A stretch of 64,000 bases of DNA, taken from Motacilla alba alba. Its lineage: Eukaryota; Chordata; Aves; Passeriformes; Motacillidae. Below are positions 1 to 12,182 of the stretch, in pieces. Both the position numbers and the translations under genes were made by a program. The stretch lies in the NCBI RefSeq assembly GCF_015832195.1, contig NC_052031.1, forward strand, positions 12,959,850-13,023,849, in the 5' to 3' direction. Within the stretch, counting starts at the first letter, position 1, and each line of letters begins with the position of its first letter. The notes beneath the pieces are model-generated. The model was not told where the DNA came from, did not search any database, and was given only the letters and a program-made list of their open reading frames with translations.

Positions 1-3000
1 CATGCTTCAGCTAGGTATTTTACCTTTATCTCAGCTTAAAGCAATCCAACTCTATTTTTAAACTACATTATGAACACAGTCAAAATGTTTCTGACATTAA
101 GAGAGGCACCAACAGACCAGCCACAGCCTCAGTGCTGCTCCACAGACAGAGTCCTGGGCCCCTCCCTTTGGTGATACACGTAGGTGGCTGTGCAGGAGGC
201 AGTGGGGCAAACACAGTGACCCAGCTTGCTCTGCAGTTTCTTTTATGAGTGCTTGCATTTGATGCCTTTCTTTGTCCCAGTTTTGCATTTGGTGTCTTTC
301 TTAGTCCCAGCTCCGTCACATAAGTATTACTTCATTATTTTGTGTCAAGTCTCCATCTCCATCTTAATTTCATTTCACTCAAGGCAAATCTATGTGATTT
401 ACAGATTTTAAAAAGTGATTCCATTTGCTTTTTCAAAGCTTTGTTATATCAGTGATTCAGTCATTTATTAAGACAGCCAAAACTTCCTTTAGACAATCCA
501 GAAGAAATGTTTATTTACCCTCAAGTACATGACCTTGAATTTCTTCCTGTTAAACCCATTCAGTGTGTATCATACTCACCACCTAAAAGACTTTGCTTGT
601 GTCTCTTCAAAACAGAAATGTTTATTAAGCGCAAGGCATATAATTTTGAATTTTACTAGCAAATTCTTCTGGTTTTTATTCTACAGGTCATTAGAACCAT
701 TCTCACATGATATTTTTTCCACTGTATAATAACTGCTCGACACCTCTTCCCTTTTCTACTTGGTCTTACCTTTTGTATCCCATTTACACAAAATGATGCT
801 TGACAAGAAACTGTGCCAATTTCATACACTTAATCAAGGGATAAATGCATATTTTGCCTTTTTTCTTTCCCCCCTCCTCTTTCTGTACCACTCCACCCTC
901 TTCTGTCTTTCAGACCATAGAACACCTTTCTGCATACTAGAAGCTGCCTTCTCTCTATACCATTCTCCTGCAACTGGCCTCCCTTGTGGCTTTCTCCTTC
1001 AATCTCAAGAGAAGCAAAAGAATTTTTCAATTTTGAGAAGACACTTCCTACCCTTGCTCTATTCATATTTTAGAATACTTTCTCCTCAATTAGCAGTCTG
1101 TCTTCTAGGGCTTGTTTAGTGACTGAGTAGCTGCAAATCTTGACTCATCAGTACAGCTTCCTTCCAACTCTTCTCTGTACTTTCCCATTATCTCTACTCC
1201 TCACATATTCTCTTCCCAAAACTGCTATTTAAAGAAATAGAAACAAAACATACTGTATTTGTCTAAAAATACCATCTATTTTCTAAAATGGGGACACTGA
1301 ATCAAGATCCAGGAATCATCCCAGGAAACCAAAAAGGCGATTTTAAAAAGTAAACAAGAAATCCGGAAGGAAGTATTCTTCATCCAAAACTGTAGTTAAT
1401 CTGTAACACATTTTGCCTCTCCAAAGTCAGTACAGTGGTAGAGAGTTTTGAGGAGTTTAGAAAGCCACTGGGCACATTCATGGAAGCAAATAAAACCATT
1501 GGCTGCTGAATGCAAAGAATATCACCTCTGCAGCAGGCATTTAAGCCACAGGTAATAAGAAGTTGTAACACACAGGCTATGCTCATCCTCTGCTTTCTGT
1601 TCTTAAATTTCTCCTGCTCATTTGATATTACTTAGAAATAGTTAGACAGTTTTACTGTCTAAGAAGTAAAACAGTAGGTAAGCCCATTTACAGTCTGACT
1701 TAATGTGCCTGCTGTGATGCATTCATCAAAGATAAAGTGTACTATCCGCATCTTCTACATCCTAACACTCTTTCCCCTTTTAAACTTCTCTTGGGCCTCT
1801 GCAAGGGTTCTCTCACTATCAGTTACTGTATTCTCCCCATACTTTGCAGTCTTTGTAAAAACAAAAAACCCCACTTGATGAAAATCCAGCTTCCCCTGCC
1901 ACCTCCTGAAAACCTTCCCAATATCTCAAAAGCATTTGCACAGATTAGCCTTGCTCACTCATTGTTACAGTAACATCACTTTTTAAAAGCAGTTCAATAA
2001 TTTATTCATTTGGGACCTAATATTAGAGGAATCTTTCTAAGTGTTAATGAATTTGCTTTCTCTTCATTATTTTTATTCAATATAGAAATTAAGAAAAAGC
2101 TCCTTTTTTTCTCTCAGCACATTTACTTTAGCATTAATCAATTTGCCTAATAAGAAGGAAAATAAAAGGCAGCTCACAACACTCTGCCTCGCTCTGCTCA
2201 TCAACTTTAAAAAGAAATATAAAAACTCTACAGAGTGATGCATGGATAAATCAGTATTTCTGAGTCAGTTCCCTCACTTTGAGGATCAATTAAAGTACTA
2301 CAAAGGCATGAAAGGCATGCTAGGAATTTGCTTAATGTGGTATTTTCTGAAAGGACCAAATTATTTTCTGTACCTGAAGATTATTTGGAAATATTTTCAG
2401 AATATTTTTAAGATCCTTGGAAGTGATGACAGGAGTTAATTCTGATACTCAAACCCAAGATTTGAATGCATCTGCAATCTGTTGAAGATGTGTACATCTA
2501 ATTTACTCCATAACAACCAGGAAACACATAACTCCTAAGTAGAAGGACTACAGATACAAGTTAGAGACAGCTAATTCAAAGTACTCCCCTTTCAAGTTCA
2601 TACTTCCAAAATCTGAGAAACCAAAGACAGTAACAGATGGTCAAAGGAACACTTGGGGAATGATGTTTACAGTTAATTTGATTACTTAAGTCAGGTAGCT
2701 TCACAAAGTGGACACCAGACAAAGGCTGGCTATTTTTCAAGGCACAGGCAATAGCCAAGAGAAGTATCCTTCTGCCATACCTTCATTCATTTTTGCATCA
2801 GAGGTCTCAGGTTCCAGGCAGGCTTTTTTACAAGATAAGGAAAGCAACAAAAAGACTGTTTTCCAGAAGCAAATCTTTGTGCCACTGACCAAGCATATAA
2901 TCTTAATTCCCCAAATCTAGAAAATATTGCCTCCCCCCCACTCCTTCATTTATTGCATCTGTCCCACAATGGCCACATTTCTAGATATTGCAAGTCAAGT

Positions 3001-5440
3001 TCTATTAAGAACAGGAAAACAGTAACATTAGAAATACTACCCAGTACCTGTGACACTGATAGGACTTGATATATTTACAGAAGGCCCCTAAATTTTTAAT
3101 GCTATTTCAGTAAATTATAGAACTGTGTACACAGTTACCAGCCTTTAACTGTTATATGAAGTTGTGTTTGTAAATACAGTTTTGCATTAAAAAATAATTC
3201 AAGCAATTAGGATTTCAAACCTGTCCTGAGGATAAAAATCAGTCTTTTGTACTTGGCAAGAGCAGAAATAATGAAATTAAAAGAGACTGCTCAGAATCAG
3301 ACATTTGGGAGTATCTCTTAAGTCTAAACTACCTTGCTTTCTCCAAGAAAAAAAAAGATATTCAGTGTTTCTTAACTATAGTATATTTTTGAAAATTATG
3401 ATAATTATTTAAAGAGTATTCATCCAAATATTACATAAAGAAACAGGATATTAAGAATTCTTTAGAGACACTCCACAGTAGCATGCTGCTTCTCAACTAC
3501 TCACAAGATGCATTGCAGAAGACTGCAATCAACTCCACATTCACATTCACAGTGACTAGATAAACTGCAAATTTCAGTGGTTCTGTAACAGGAAAAAATA
3601 GTAACAAAACCAAAAAATAGAAACAACTTGTATCAACTGCTTAAGAGTGTAAGTACAACATATTGGTACAAAACAAAGATCCTCCCGGGCCCAATCTGCT
3701 GCCTCTTGAAAGTACCAGCAAAGGATGCTTAGGGAAAAGTGCAATAAAATTGTAAGGAAGAAAAATTTCCTGACATACTGGGTCCTAGTGTTCTTAACTT
3801 AAGAGACTTCAGTAATTAGGTACAAACTCACACACAGGGATCTGATCTGTTGAAACATGAAACTTCATGCTGCTCTTGTATTGTAAAACTGGAGCTAAAA
3901 AGATTGTTGATTTGTGATGTTAATGCACTCATCAACACATTGGAGGAGAAATTTATTATAAGGCTGCACATCAAGAGATTAGAAATAACAAAACTGCCTA
4001 GCTTTCAGCAATATATGGCAGTGAGTCATACTAGGTTTTATGCCATCCAACAGAGGAGAAGAAAAATCTCCAAATACCTGATTTACTTTCATATAAGACA
4101 GTAATTAAAATTTTATTTGGTAAGGGATGTTGGAGCCTAGATAAACCAAGAGTTACAAAGTTCTTTACAACAGCAACTGAGAGGAACACTTCTGTTTGGA
4201 ACACGTCCCTAACAAAATCAAGACATTTTAGTTTAACATATTCCTGTACCTTTACTTACAGGTACCCTTAAGGAGAACAGACTAAGCACCAAGGATGAAT
4301 GTAAGTTTCAGTTCCAGGCTGGCCAACTGTCACCACACAGCACAAGGGAAGAGAGCACTCCTGAAAGTCACTCTGTGCTGGTAGGAAATGGATCTGGAAT
4401 CTCCCCTCTCTGAGCTTGCCAGGAAACCAAATAGCTTCATGGAGAATATTCTACTCTTAATCAGTAAATCTACAGCATTTGGTTCCCACCAGAAGAAAGG
4501 GAAAGACCAGGATGAAGACTGTCACTCAAGAAGCCCTCTAGATGCTTGAAAACAAATAAAACAAGCCCCATTGTAGCAGCATATAGTGATGGTTGTAATC
4601 TACAGTGAGAAGTGTTATTTTCATTAAAGAAATGTGTAAGTTTAGATGTGCGACAACAGAGGCTATAAATTCATAACATCCATTTCTATAGAAAGCAAAG
4701 CTTTTAGCCAACCATGAATTGAAAAGTCATAAAATATTAAAAATCTAGGTTCAATGACCCATTAAATACGTTAGATGCAACTTCAAAAGAGATCTATAAA
4801 TAGCCTTATATCCCTTGCACAGATAACATACAAAGTGGTCAAAACTTCCATCTCTTATTCAGTTATACTTGGTTTTATCAGATAAAGAGCATGAAATATC
4901 ATATGTCAGCATGAAACATCATCTGTCAGCAATTAACTGTAAATCAAAAAACTGTGCTCTTCTAACACAACACTAGTTTTTATGCAGTTTCTGTCACCCT
5001 TTAATGCAACTGTGAAATTCTGCTAGTTATGCCATGTAGCACTTAGCTTTTCTAACCTGGAAAAAACCAGTTTCTGACACTCCTGCCTGGCAAGCACATG
5101 TGCTGGGTAAAAAGCCAACCAAGGCAACCTGAACTAGTGAACCAGTGTGCTGCCACACCCATCAACAAGGCTGGTCAATGGATTAGACAAAGGATATGTG
5201 GGAAGGGAATAACTGCTAAAGGGAAACATTTCTCAGGAACAATATGAAGTCAGTTAATTAATATTTCTCCCACCTTTATTTCATTCAAGGATAATTCTGT
5301 CTATTTAGACAGACAGAAACATTCAAAGACACTACCACTCTTAAGAGTCCTAAAAGCATCTTGCTATATATGCAACATGTTAAAATTTGTCTAGTAAGCA
5401 AACACTGACTATACTGCTACAAAACTACAAATCATTTACG
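1..5440. other. No gene seen; presumed ORC5 intron
   Basis: AT-rich DNA with only chance ORFs. A perfect 16-bp palindrome (AACTGTGTACACAGTT) lies at 3121-3136. No exon of ORC5 or another gene was recognised on either strand. Confidence 0.6.
4889..4928 (+). repeat. 20-bp tandem duplication
   Basis: Two adjacent 20-bp copies, GCATGAAATATCATATGTCA and GCATGAAACATCATCTGTCA, differ at two bases. Confidence 0.85.
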
Positions 5441-5839
5441 GGGTGGAGTGTAAAATAGTGACATGCTGCACAAGGCAATTTCCATCACATTCAGGAGTGG
5501 AGTGGGGAAGGCATGTGGTGACAGCACCTACATGGTTGGTGGCTATGGTAACTTCTGGGGCAGAAAACACCACAAGGAGTTTGGCAGGGACTTCCCAGAG
5601 TCAGGGAAACCCAAGAGAGAGCAGACAGATCCAGCAGGACCTGGCAGCTCTGGTGAGGGAGGCTGACATGGGGAGGGTGATGCCAGAGCACCTGAGAGAG
5701 ATTTGAAGAGCTCTAGGGAGCACAAGAGACCATGAGCACAGTGAAAAGGGTGGGCAAACAGAGCAGGCAGGATGTGGCAGGGCAGTTTGTACAGCATTCC
5801 CTGTAGGCAGATGTGTAGGAGAGTGCAGCCACCTTCCTG
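5441..5839. other. GC-rich patch abutting CR1, unidentified repeat?
   Basis: About 400 bp that is GC-richer than the flanks runs straight into the CR1 fragment. It contains overlapping chance ORFs on both strands but nothing recognisable as a protein domain. It may be the 5' continuation of the same CR1 copy, another transposon, or unique DNA. I could not match it to a family. Confidence 0.4.
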
Positions 5840-6198
5840 GCTGCTGAGTCTCAGTGGAGACCTTTTCACTCCCTACAACTGCCAGAAAGGAGTTTGAAGC
5901 CATGTGGGGATTGACCTCTTCTCCCAGGCAGCCCAGGAGAGGACAAGAGGAAATGTCCACACATTGCACCAGGAGGGAGGTTCAGGCTGGACATCAAGAA
6001 TAATTTCTTCACTGAAAAGGTGGTCAGCCGTTGGCACAGGCTGGCCAGGAGGTGTTTGAGTCACCAGCCCTGGAAGTGTTCAAGAAATGACTGGACATGG
6101 CACTTAGTGCTACGGTTTAGTAGTCATGGTGGCGTTCAGTCAAAGCTTGGACTTGATGAGCTTGGAGGTCTTTTCCAAGTTTAACAAATCTATGATTT
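5840..6198 (+). mobile_element. CR1 LINE, 3' end fragment
   Basis: The text follows the 3' part of avian CR1: TCTCAGTGGAGACC, CTCCCTACAACTGCC, then the TTCTTCACTGAAAAGGTGGTC and CCCTGGAAGTGTT blocks, ending CTTTTCCAAGTTTAACAAATCTATGATTT. The plus-strand orientation and 5' truncation are typical of CR1. It is clearly diverged and carries no open reading frame. Confidence 0.93.
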
Positions 6199-7905
6199 GA
6201 AAAGCATAAAAGAAAAGAATCTCCACAAAGTATCCTGTTAGTTTCAGTGGAATACAGTGTAGTCAAGGAACAATTGTTCCCATGACTAATGAACTTATTT
6301 CTTTTTGGAGTTGATAGTTGTGATAGCCACTCTATTTTGTGAATAATTGTGTCAAGACTTTTCAATAATACTCAATAATTATAAATCTGGACTTCTTGAG
6401 TATTAAAATGAAATCACTTTAAAATGGCTTAATCCCTCAAAAATACTATACTGATCACCAAACTGAAAAATCCATGCAAGAGATCAACAGAAAGGTGTGA
6501 AAAAACAGGACACAGCAAAACAAACAAGCAATCAATGAAGTCTTTTGATCTCAACAGATTAAAAAGTCACCTCATACTAAAATACCTACTGCAGTGAGAA
6601 AATACAGGAGAAAAACAAAACTGAACAAAGAGAAGCACTTATGATTGGCAAAGACACAATTAAGGTCTGATGAAAAGCTACCTGTCGTTCCAATCAACTG
6701 TCATATCCAAACATTTTCCCACCTCTTGGAAGCCTTGAACATAAGCTTTACATAATATCCCTTGCAGAATTCTGCGTTGCAGACAGTAAATGTTAAAAAA
6801 GCACCCAATCAAAGAACCAGCTGGTCAGGAAGTGGTGCTAGCACCCTGCTACTCCTCAGTAAGAGAAGCACAAGCAGCAGAGACCAAAATATTATGTAGG
6901 GTATGCTCTTGTTCAAAACACTCACCCTGGGCACCTGCCCCTCTGCCACTGAAGATTCAGACCCACTTTTTATGAAGTTCTCAGCACATCTTGTCCAAGG
7001 TGACACAGCAACACAGGCAAAGTGTCACTGCCAGGAGCTGGTTATTGGATCAGGACATACAGACCATTCCTCTGAGCTGCTGGGCAGTCTGCATCTGCCT
7101 GATGGCTGAGCTCAATTTTACAACCAGATCTTGCACATCTTGTCCTGCAGAAGCACTACATACTGTTAAAAGCTGACTAATTTTATCTGGAAAGTGCACC
7201 AAAACTTTGTCATCTCAAGAAAATTTTAAGACACAATTCCGCACTTGAAAATATAGAAAAGAAAAAGGTTCCATATAAAGACTTTTCTGACTCTAAAACT
7301 GTTCTCATTTATTTTATAACAGAGAAATTGTGCAATATAAATGTTACCATGGTAACAACTCACTTTATTGAACAAGAGAGAAAATAATTATCCCAAACCT
7401 GCATATCATGCAAGCACATGCAGTAGATTTAGTGCTGCCCTTTTTTCCCCTCGCTATTTTTCTTCTGGCAAAGAGAAACAGATTTTGAATTTATACCTTA
7501 TAGCAAGCCAGGCATCATTTGGCCTGTCCCTCCCAATTCTTTGTATATTTTACACCTCTTGAGTACATGATGTGAAGGACCCACTTACTTAGGAAAAGAA
7601 AAAGGGATTAATGAATCAGAAATGCTCTTCCCCCTCCTGAGTGAAGTACAGAAGACTCCTATGTAAATGCTTCACGCATTTAAAAAAAATGAAGCCCTAA
7701 GGCAAGCACAGCACATGCTTAGTATTCACTCAGTATACTTTAACAGGAACCCTTAGTTTATAGAAAACCAAAACTTATTCATCTCCAAACATAACTTAAA
7801 GCTGATTTTACTGTTCTGTCTAAATATTTCTTGTGATATTGTATTTGTAAACATATATTTATATTTTATATACAAGGAGTAGCAATATTTTCCAAAGAAC
7901 TGCAT

Positions 7906-7959
7906 GGATTTAGCCATACAAATCCAATTAATCTCAATAGAACTTGTATGGCTAAATCC
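7906..7959. repeat. Perfect 16-bp inverted repeat (hairpin)
   Basis: GGATTTAGCCATACAA at 7906-7921 is followed 22 bp later by its exact reverse complement at 7944-7959. The outer flanks (GCAT on the left, CGTGC on the right) can pair partly, lengthening the stem. The size suits a pre-miRNA or a tiny inverted-repeat transposon. Neither is shown. Confidence 0.85.
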
Positions 7960-8145
7960 CCGTGCTCAGCTTTGACATTTTAGAAGCAGTGGGGGAGGTT
8001 TTTCAAGGAGTGAATATGTATTATACAAAACTTAGTTTCCTCAGAAATAAAATACCATATAGATACTTAGAAATATCAACAAACATTTATGTGATTCTGT
8101 TAAGACAATCACATTCTTAGAAAAGCAGGCAAGGATTTCCACAAA

Positions 8146-8171
8146 ACTGTTATTTTACAAAAAATAACAGT
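8146..8171. repeat. 11-bp inverted repeat
   Basis: ACTGTTATTTT and AAAATAACAGT are separated by ACAA. It is a short AT-rich hairpin only about 190 bp from the 16-bp hairpin. Confidence 0.7.
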
Positions 8172-9471
8172 ATTATCCTGCAGCCTATGAGATAAAACTA
8201 ATCACATGTACATATTAGTAGGATAAATTATTCTTATTTTACCTCCAGTTTTGATCTTTTTACTTCATTTGCAGTGCATCTGCCTCTCTCATATGAAATG
8301 TTAGAGAATGAATTTAATCTAGTGTTCACAGTTGGAGGATGCGTTTGGGATGCATAAAATTCATGTTTTTAAAAGATCACTTTAAAGAAGTGACTTAGAA
8401 GTGCTGTTTAGACAGACCATCTTGTCACCACCTTCCTCACTTTTTTTTGGTTTATTTACAGTTCTAAACAACTTAGAGAGCTTAACTGTAGAAACAAAAC
8501 CACACTCAACCAATTTCAGCAATGAAGAGTGCAGCTAATTTTGGCTATCTCTTAGAAGATATTTTCAGGTACTAGAAAGAATTTATATGTATACCCATTA
8601 ATGCACACACTCAATACATGCTGTGCAAAATCTTAAGTCACTAAGCTGTCTGTCTTCTTCATGGAACTGGGACTCTCCAAATCACCCAAATATAACTTGG
8701 CAAAGAATTCTTTCTGAAACATAGGCTTCAATGGTATGTCCTTCATAAATACACACAGACCTATTCTACTGAGTATATTTAATACCTCCCTATGAAGCTC
8801 TAACATAAAAACATAGTTAAAAACATATAAATATAATTCCAGTAGTTGAACTGGTAAAACTACAATTCCATATAAAGAAGGCTACTCTTAGATGTCTTCT
8901 CCTTTCCCCTAAAGCCCTCAACAATAAATACCAAGATTTCAGTTCCTAAACCCAATACTACTAGAGATGTATGTTTCCCATACAGCAGCTGAACAGTTAA
9001 ATCCCAAGAGTCTTACAACTGCAGAAGTGATATAAATAATGTCTCCTTTTACAATCATTTAGATTTTGAATTTGCCAGTAGTTTTTGTATGGGACCATTT
9101 TTTTTCCAGTTCAAGTAAAAATTATACAGATGCAGGGGAGAAATTTTTGTTTGTTTTTGTTAAAGAAGAAAAAGCGACCATTTTGGAATTAGATGGACAT
9201 ATAAAGTATTAAGCAAGCCACTAAATGACTAGGATAAATTCAGCCAATGTAAGCCATCATGCTGCTGTTTATTCTTCCTGTATATGAACTGGTTAACTAG
9301 TTGCTCACAGGAACTCTTAGCCCACATGCTAGTTGAAAAGTTTTAATAAAAGCTTGTTGTATTTCAAATTAATAATGATAATTGCAGTACTGTATCCTGA
9401 AATCACACTTTTTACCCTGAAATGCATGATAAAGTTACTACTTCATGAAAAACTAAAGCCTTTAAAAACAG

Positions 9472-9516
9472 AAACATTGCTAAATGCTTCTGCTAAATGT
9501 TGCTAAAGCAATGTTT
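9472..9516. repeat. 10-bp inverted repeat with internal direct repeats
   Basis: AAACATTGCT (9472-9481) and AGCAATGTTT (9507-9516) flank a spacer holding repeated GCTAAATG-like words. It probably arose by local duplication. Confidence 0.6.
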
Positions 9517-9898
9517 TTCTGTAACGGTGTGTTCTGAAAGCCTCATGGACTGGACTTGAAACAAGTTCATAAAAGCAATAGCATGTTACAAAAAATATAC
9601 ATTATCAATTGAGACAGTATCTGACACAAGAGCCTCTCTGGACAGAAGCCCTCCTCAGAGCCTTCCTTGAATCTTGTTTTATTAAAAAGCTGTGTATTTC
9701 AGTGTACGAAAGTTCAGTATTGTAAAAATGTTTAGCTTAATTAAACATATGTGATAAAATCTTTAATCTTTAATACACTAAAATATGACTTTTTTTTGTG
9801 AGAAAGACTTTTATTCATAAGCCTTTCCCAATGCCAAAATCTCAAACACCCTCTGTTCATGTCCCTTACAACCTCAGCTTTTCCATGTCCCTCACAAC

Positions 9899-10300
9899 TC
9901 AGAATCACAGCATGGTTGAAGTGGCAGGGATGTCTGGAGGCCATCTGATCCAATCTCCTGCTCAAGCAGGGCCATCTCGACCAGGCTGCCCAGAATCATG
10001 TCCAGACAGCTTTTGAGCATCTCTGAGGATGGAGATTTCACCACCATTCTGGGCAATCTGTGCCAGCACTCTAGTCACCCTCCCAGTAAGAAAGCATTTC
10101 CTGATGTTCCTCCTGTGTTTCAGTTTGTGCCTATTGCCTTGGAGTAGAGCAGCAGCTCCTGGCTGTGGCTCATTATATTCCCTTATCCTCTACAAGCCTC
10201 CTGCTCCTCCTACTTCCCCACTTCTCAGCCTGAGATGCTCCACACCCCATGCCTTGGTCTTGGTTACATCCTAAGGATCATCACATTCAAACTTACTGAG
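9899..10300 (-). mobile_element. CR1 LINE fragment, minus strand
   Basis: Read on the plus strand it starts with CAGAATCACAGCATGGTTG, the reverse complement of the CR1 3' tail. It continues with GCCATCTGATCCAA, CAGGCTGCCCAGAA, a GGAGATTTCACCACC-type block and GTAAGAAAGCATTTCCTGAT. The left end is the element's 3' end. The right end fades out near 10250-10350. Confidence 0.92.
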
Positions 10301-12144
10301 CACTTGGGTGGGGCAGCTTTAACAGAGCTGTCCTCGACTACTACGGCTGCATCTCCCTGCTCCAGACAAAACAATGTTTGCATGTGGAGAAATGTGTACC
10401 TCAGAAACCAAACACCGACATGTTTATCCTTATGACAAGTTGGTTTCTTGGTGGGATATTTTTTTTTGTTTGTCTTGTTTCTTGGAAAGTAACCCAAAGC
10501 CTTTTCTAAAAGAAATTTAAAAAATCCAGAAAATTGAAACAGTCATGAGATTCCCATGCAGCCTCCTTTGACCAAACCATCTTGGTGGTCTTTAATCAGT
10601 AGCTCTTTGAAAAAATCATGGATGAAATACAGTCAGTAGCCATAAATATGTTCACCTCCTTCACAAATAAACTGTTGAACATTAATTCAGAAACATAATT
10701 TTCATTCAGTTGACTAACAGAATGATATCTTACTGTAAGAATTTTCAGAGGTTATTTTTCATCATCATTATCTAGGCTTGGGGTTCAACTTCCAGTTTCT
10801 AAATGCTTATTTTCTTCCAAATGACAAGACTCTTGAAATCCTGCCTGAGTCCAAGCCATAAAAAAAACTTTGTCCCCCTGCTTTTAGGCTGGCTCATCAC
10901 CAGCCAGAGCCTGGGTTACAGTTCCCAGTGGCAGAATGCAGCCTATTCAAAACAGCATGATTAATTTAGCTAAAAAGAAAACCACAAGCAGAGAGAAATG
11001 GATTAAATAACAACAAAACCCTACATACATATGGTCTTATCTGAGACTTGCCTTGTTAACATTCCCCTTTTTTCAGCCAGCGGGTGAAGCACTTGCTGGT
11101 ACTGCCCAAGTGCAACTGCTGCCTCTGACACTATAACCTGAATCCTTCCCCCTCTCCAACACAACCCAAGGCTGAATTCAGGTATTGTTCCTCCTGTTAC
11201 AAAGCAACTGAAAGAAAGCCACTGCCAGGTTCTCAGAAAGCTGAGGAAAAGCTTAACTGCATTTAACCCTTTGAGCTCCCTGGAACCAGCCACACAACAT
11301 CCTCTGGTGCTAGGGACCCACACAGAACCCACAGCTCCTGTGTTCTTTGTGGCCATTAAAAGCTGCACTTGAGAATGCCACAGATGACAAGGGGAAAAAA
11401 AACGGAAATGGTGCTACAACAGCAAAGAGTTTCATTTTTTCAGTGTGATCAGGTGTTATACTCTCCTGTAAAGACCTAATGGGGGAAGTAGAAATGTAAA
11501 AATTATATTATCAAATATTTATTTTCTATTTTTCCTGAAGCAAGTAAGTGCATTAAACTTTACAAATATGTTCCCTGGGTTCTCTGTAAGTGTTGAATCC
11601 AATAAGGTAATGAACTGATGAGAAGGCTGCTGTGCCCAAATACACTATCAATCCATTTATACGACAATTGTCCACAATAAATGCATACTGCTATGTTTCT
11701 TGTGCTCTGAATGGGAAGTAAAGGTATCAGTATATATGTAATCTTTATGGATGTCCAATGTACCACAGCTGCAACTTGATATTTAGAGCCAACAAAGAAA
11801 AAACTAGAACAATGCAAGAAAAAGATCCCAAATGCTGATGAAAGTGACTGGCAGATATTATTTAACCAAGGAAGAAAAAGACTGATGACTTACACTGGGT
11901 CCATTAAATATCTGACATAACCAAAGATTCCAATGACTCATATGTAAGTATCACTAAAATCAGCTATTCAGTAAAGAAGCAGTCCAGGTATCAAGATTTA
12001 TCACAGCTGCTTTTTTAGCCAAAGTATTTAATCTGACACCCTTAATTCAACAAAGAATTGAAGAATTTCAGAAAAATATTGCCTTTTTCAATACAAATGG
12101 ATACTCAAAGGTTTGCTTGCCTTCCACATTTTAAGACTACGTTT

Positions 12145-12182
12145 TATATATATTTATATATATATACATACATATATATAAT
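12145..12182. repeat. (TA)n-rich microsatellite
   Basis: The stretch TATATATATTTATATATATATACATACATATATATA-like is an interrupted dinucleotide repeat, likely variable between individuals. Confidence 0.85.

Larger units (their letters stand above)
6199..9898. other. No gene seen; presumed ORC5 intron
   Basis: Ordinary AT-rich sequence apart from the hairpins noted separately at 7.9, 8.15 and 9.5 kb. No coding similarity was seen. Confidence 0.6.

Noticed and set aside
3850..4104. 84-aa plus-strand ORF with a plausible amino-acid mix
   Set aside because: No similarity to a known family and no conserved motif.
6809..7006. Minus-strand Leu-rich ORF as the penultimate ORC5 exon (DQL motif)
   Set aside because: Only three residues agree and the surrounding block does not align.
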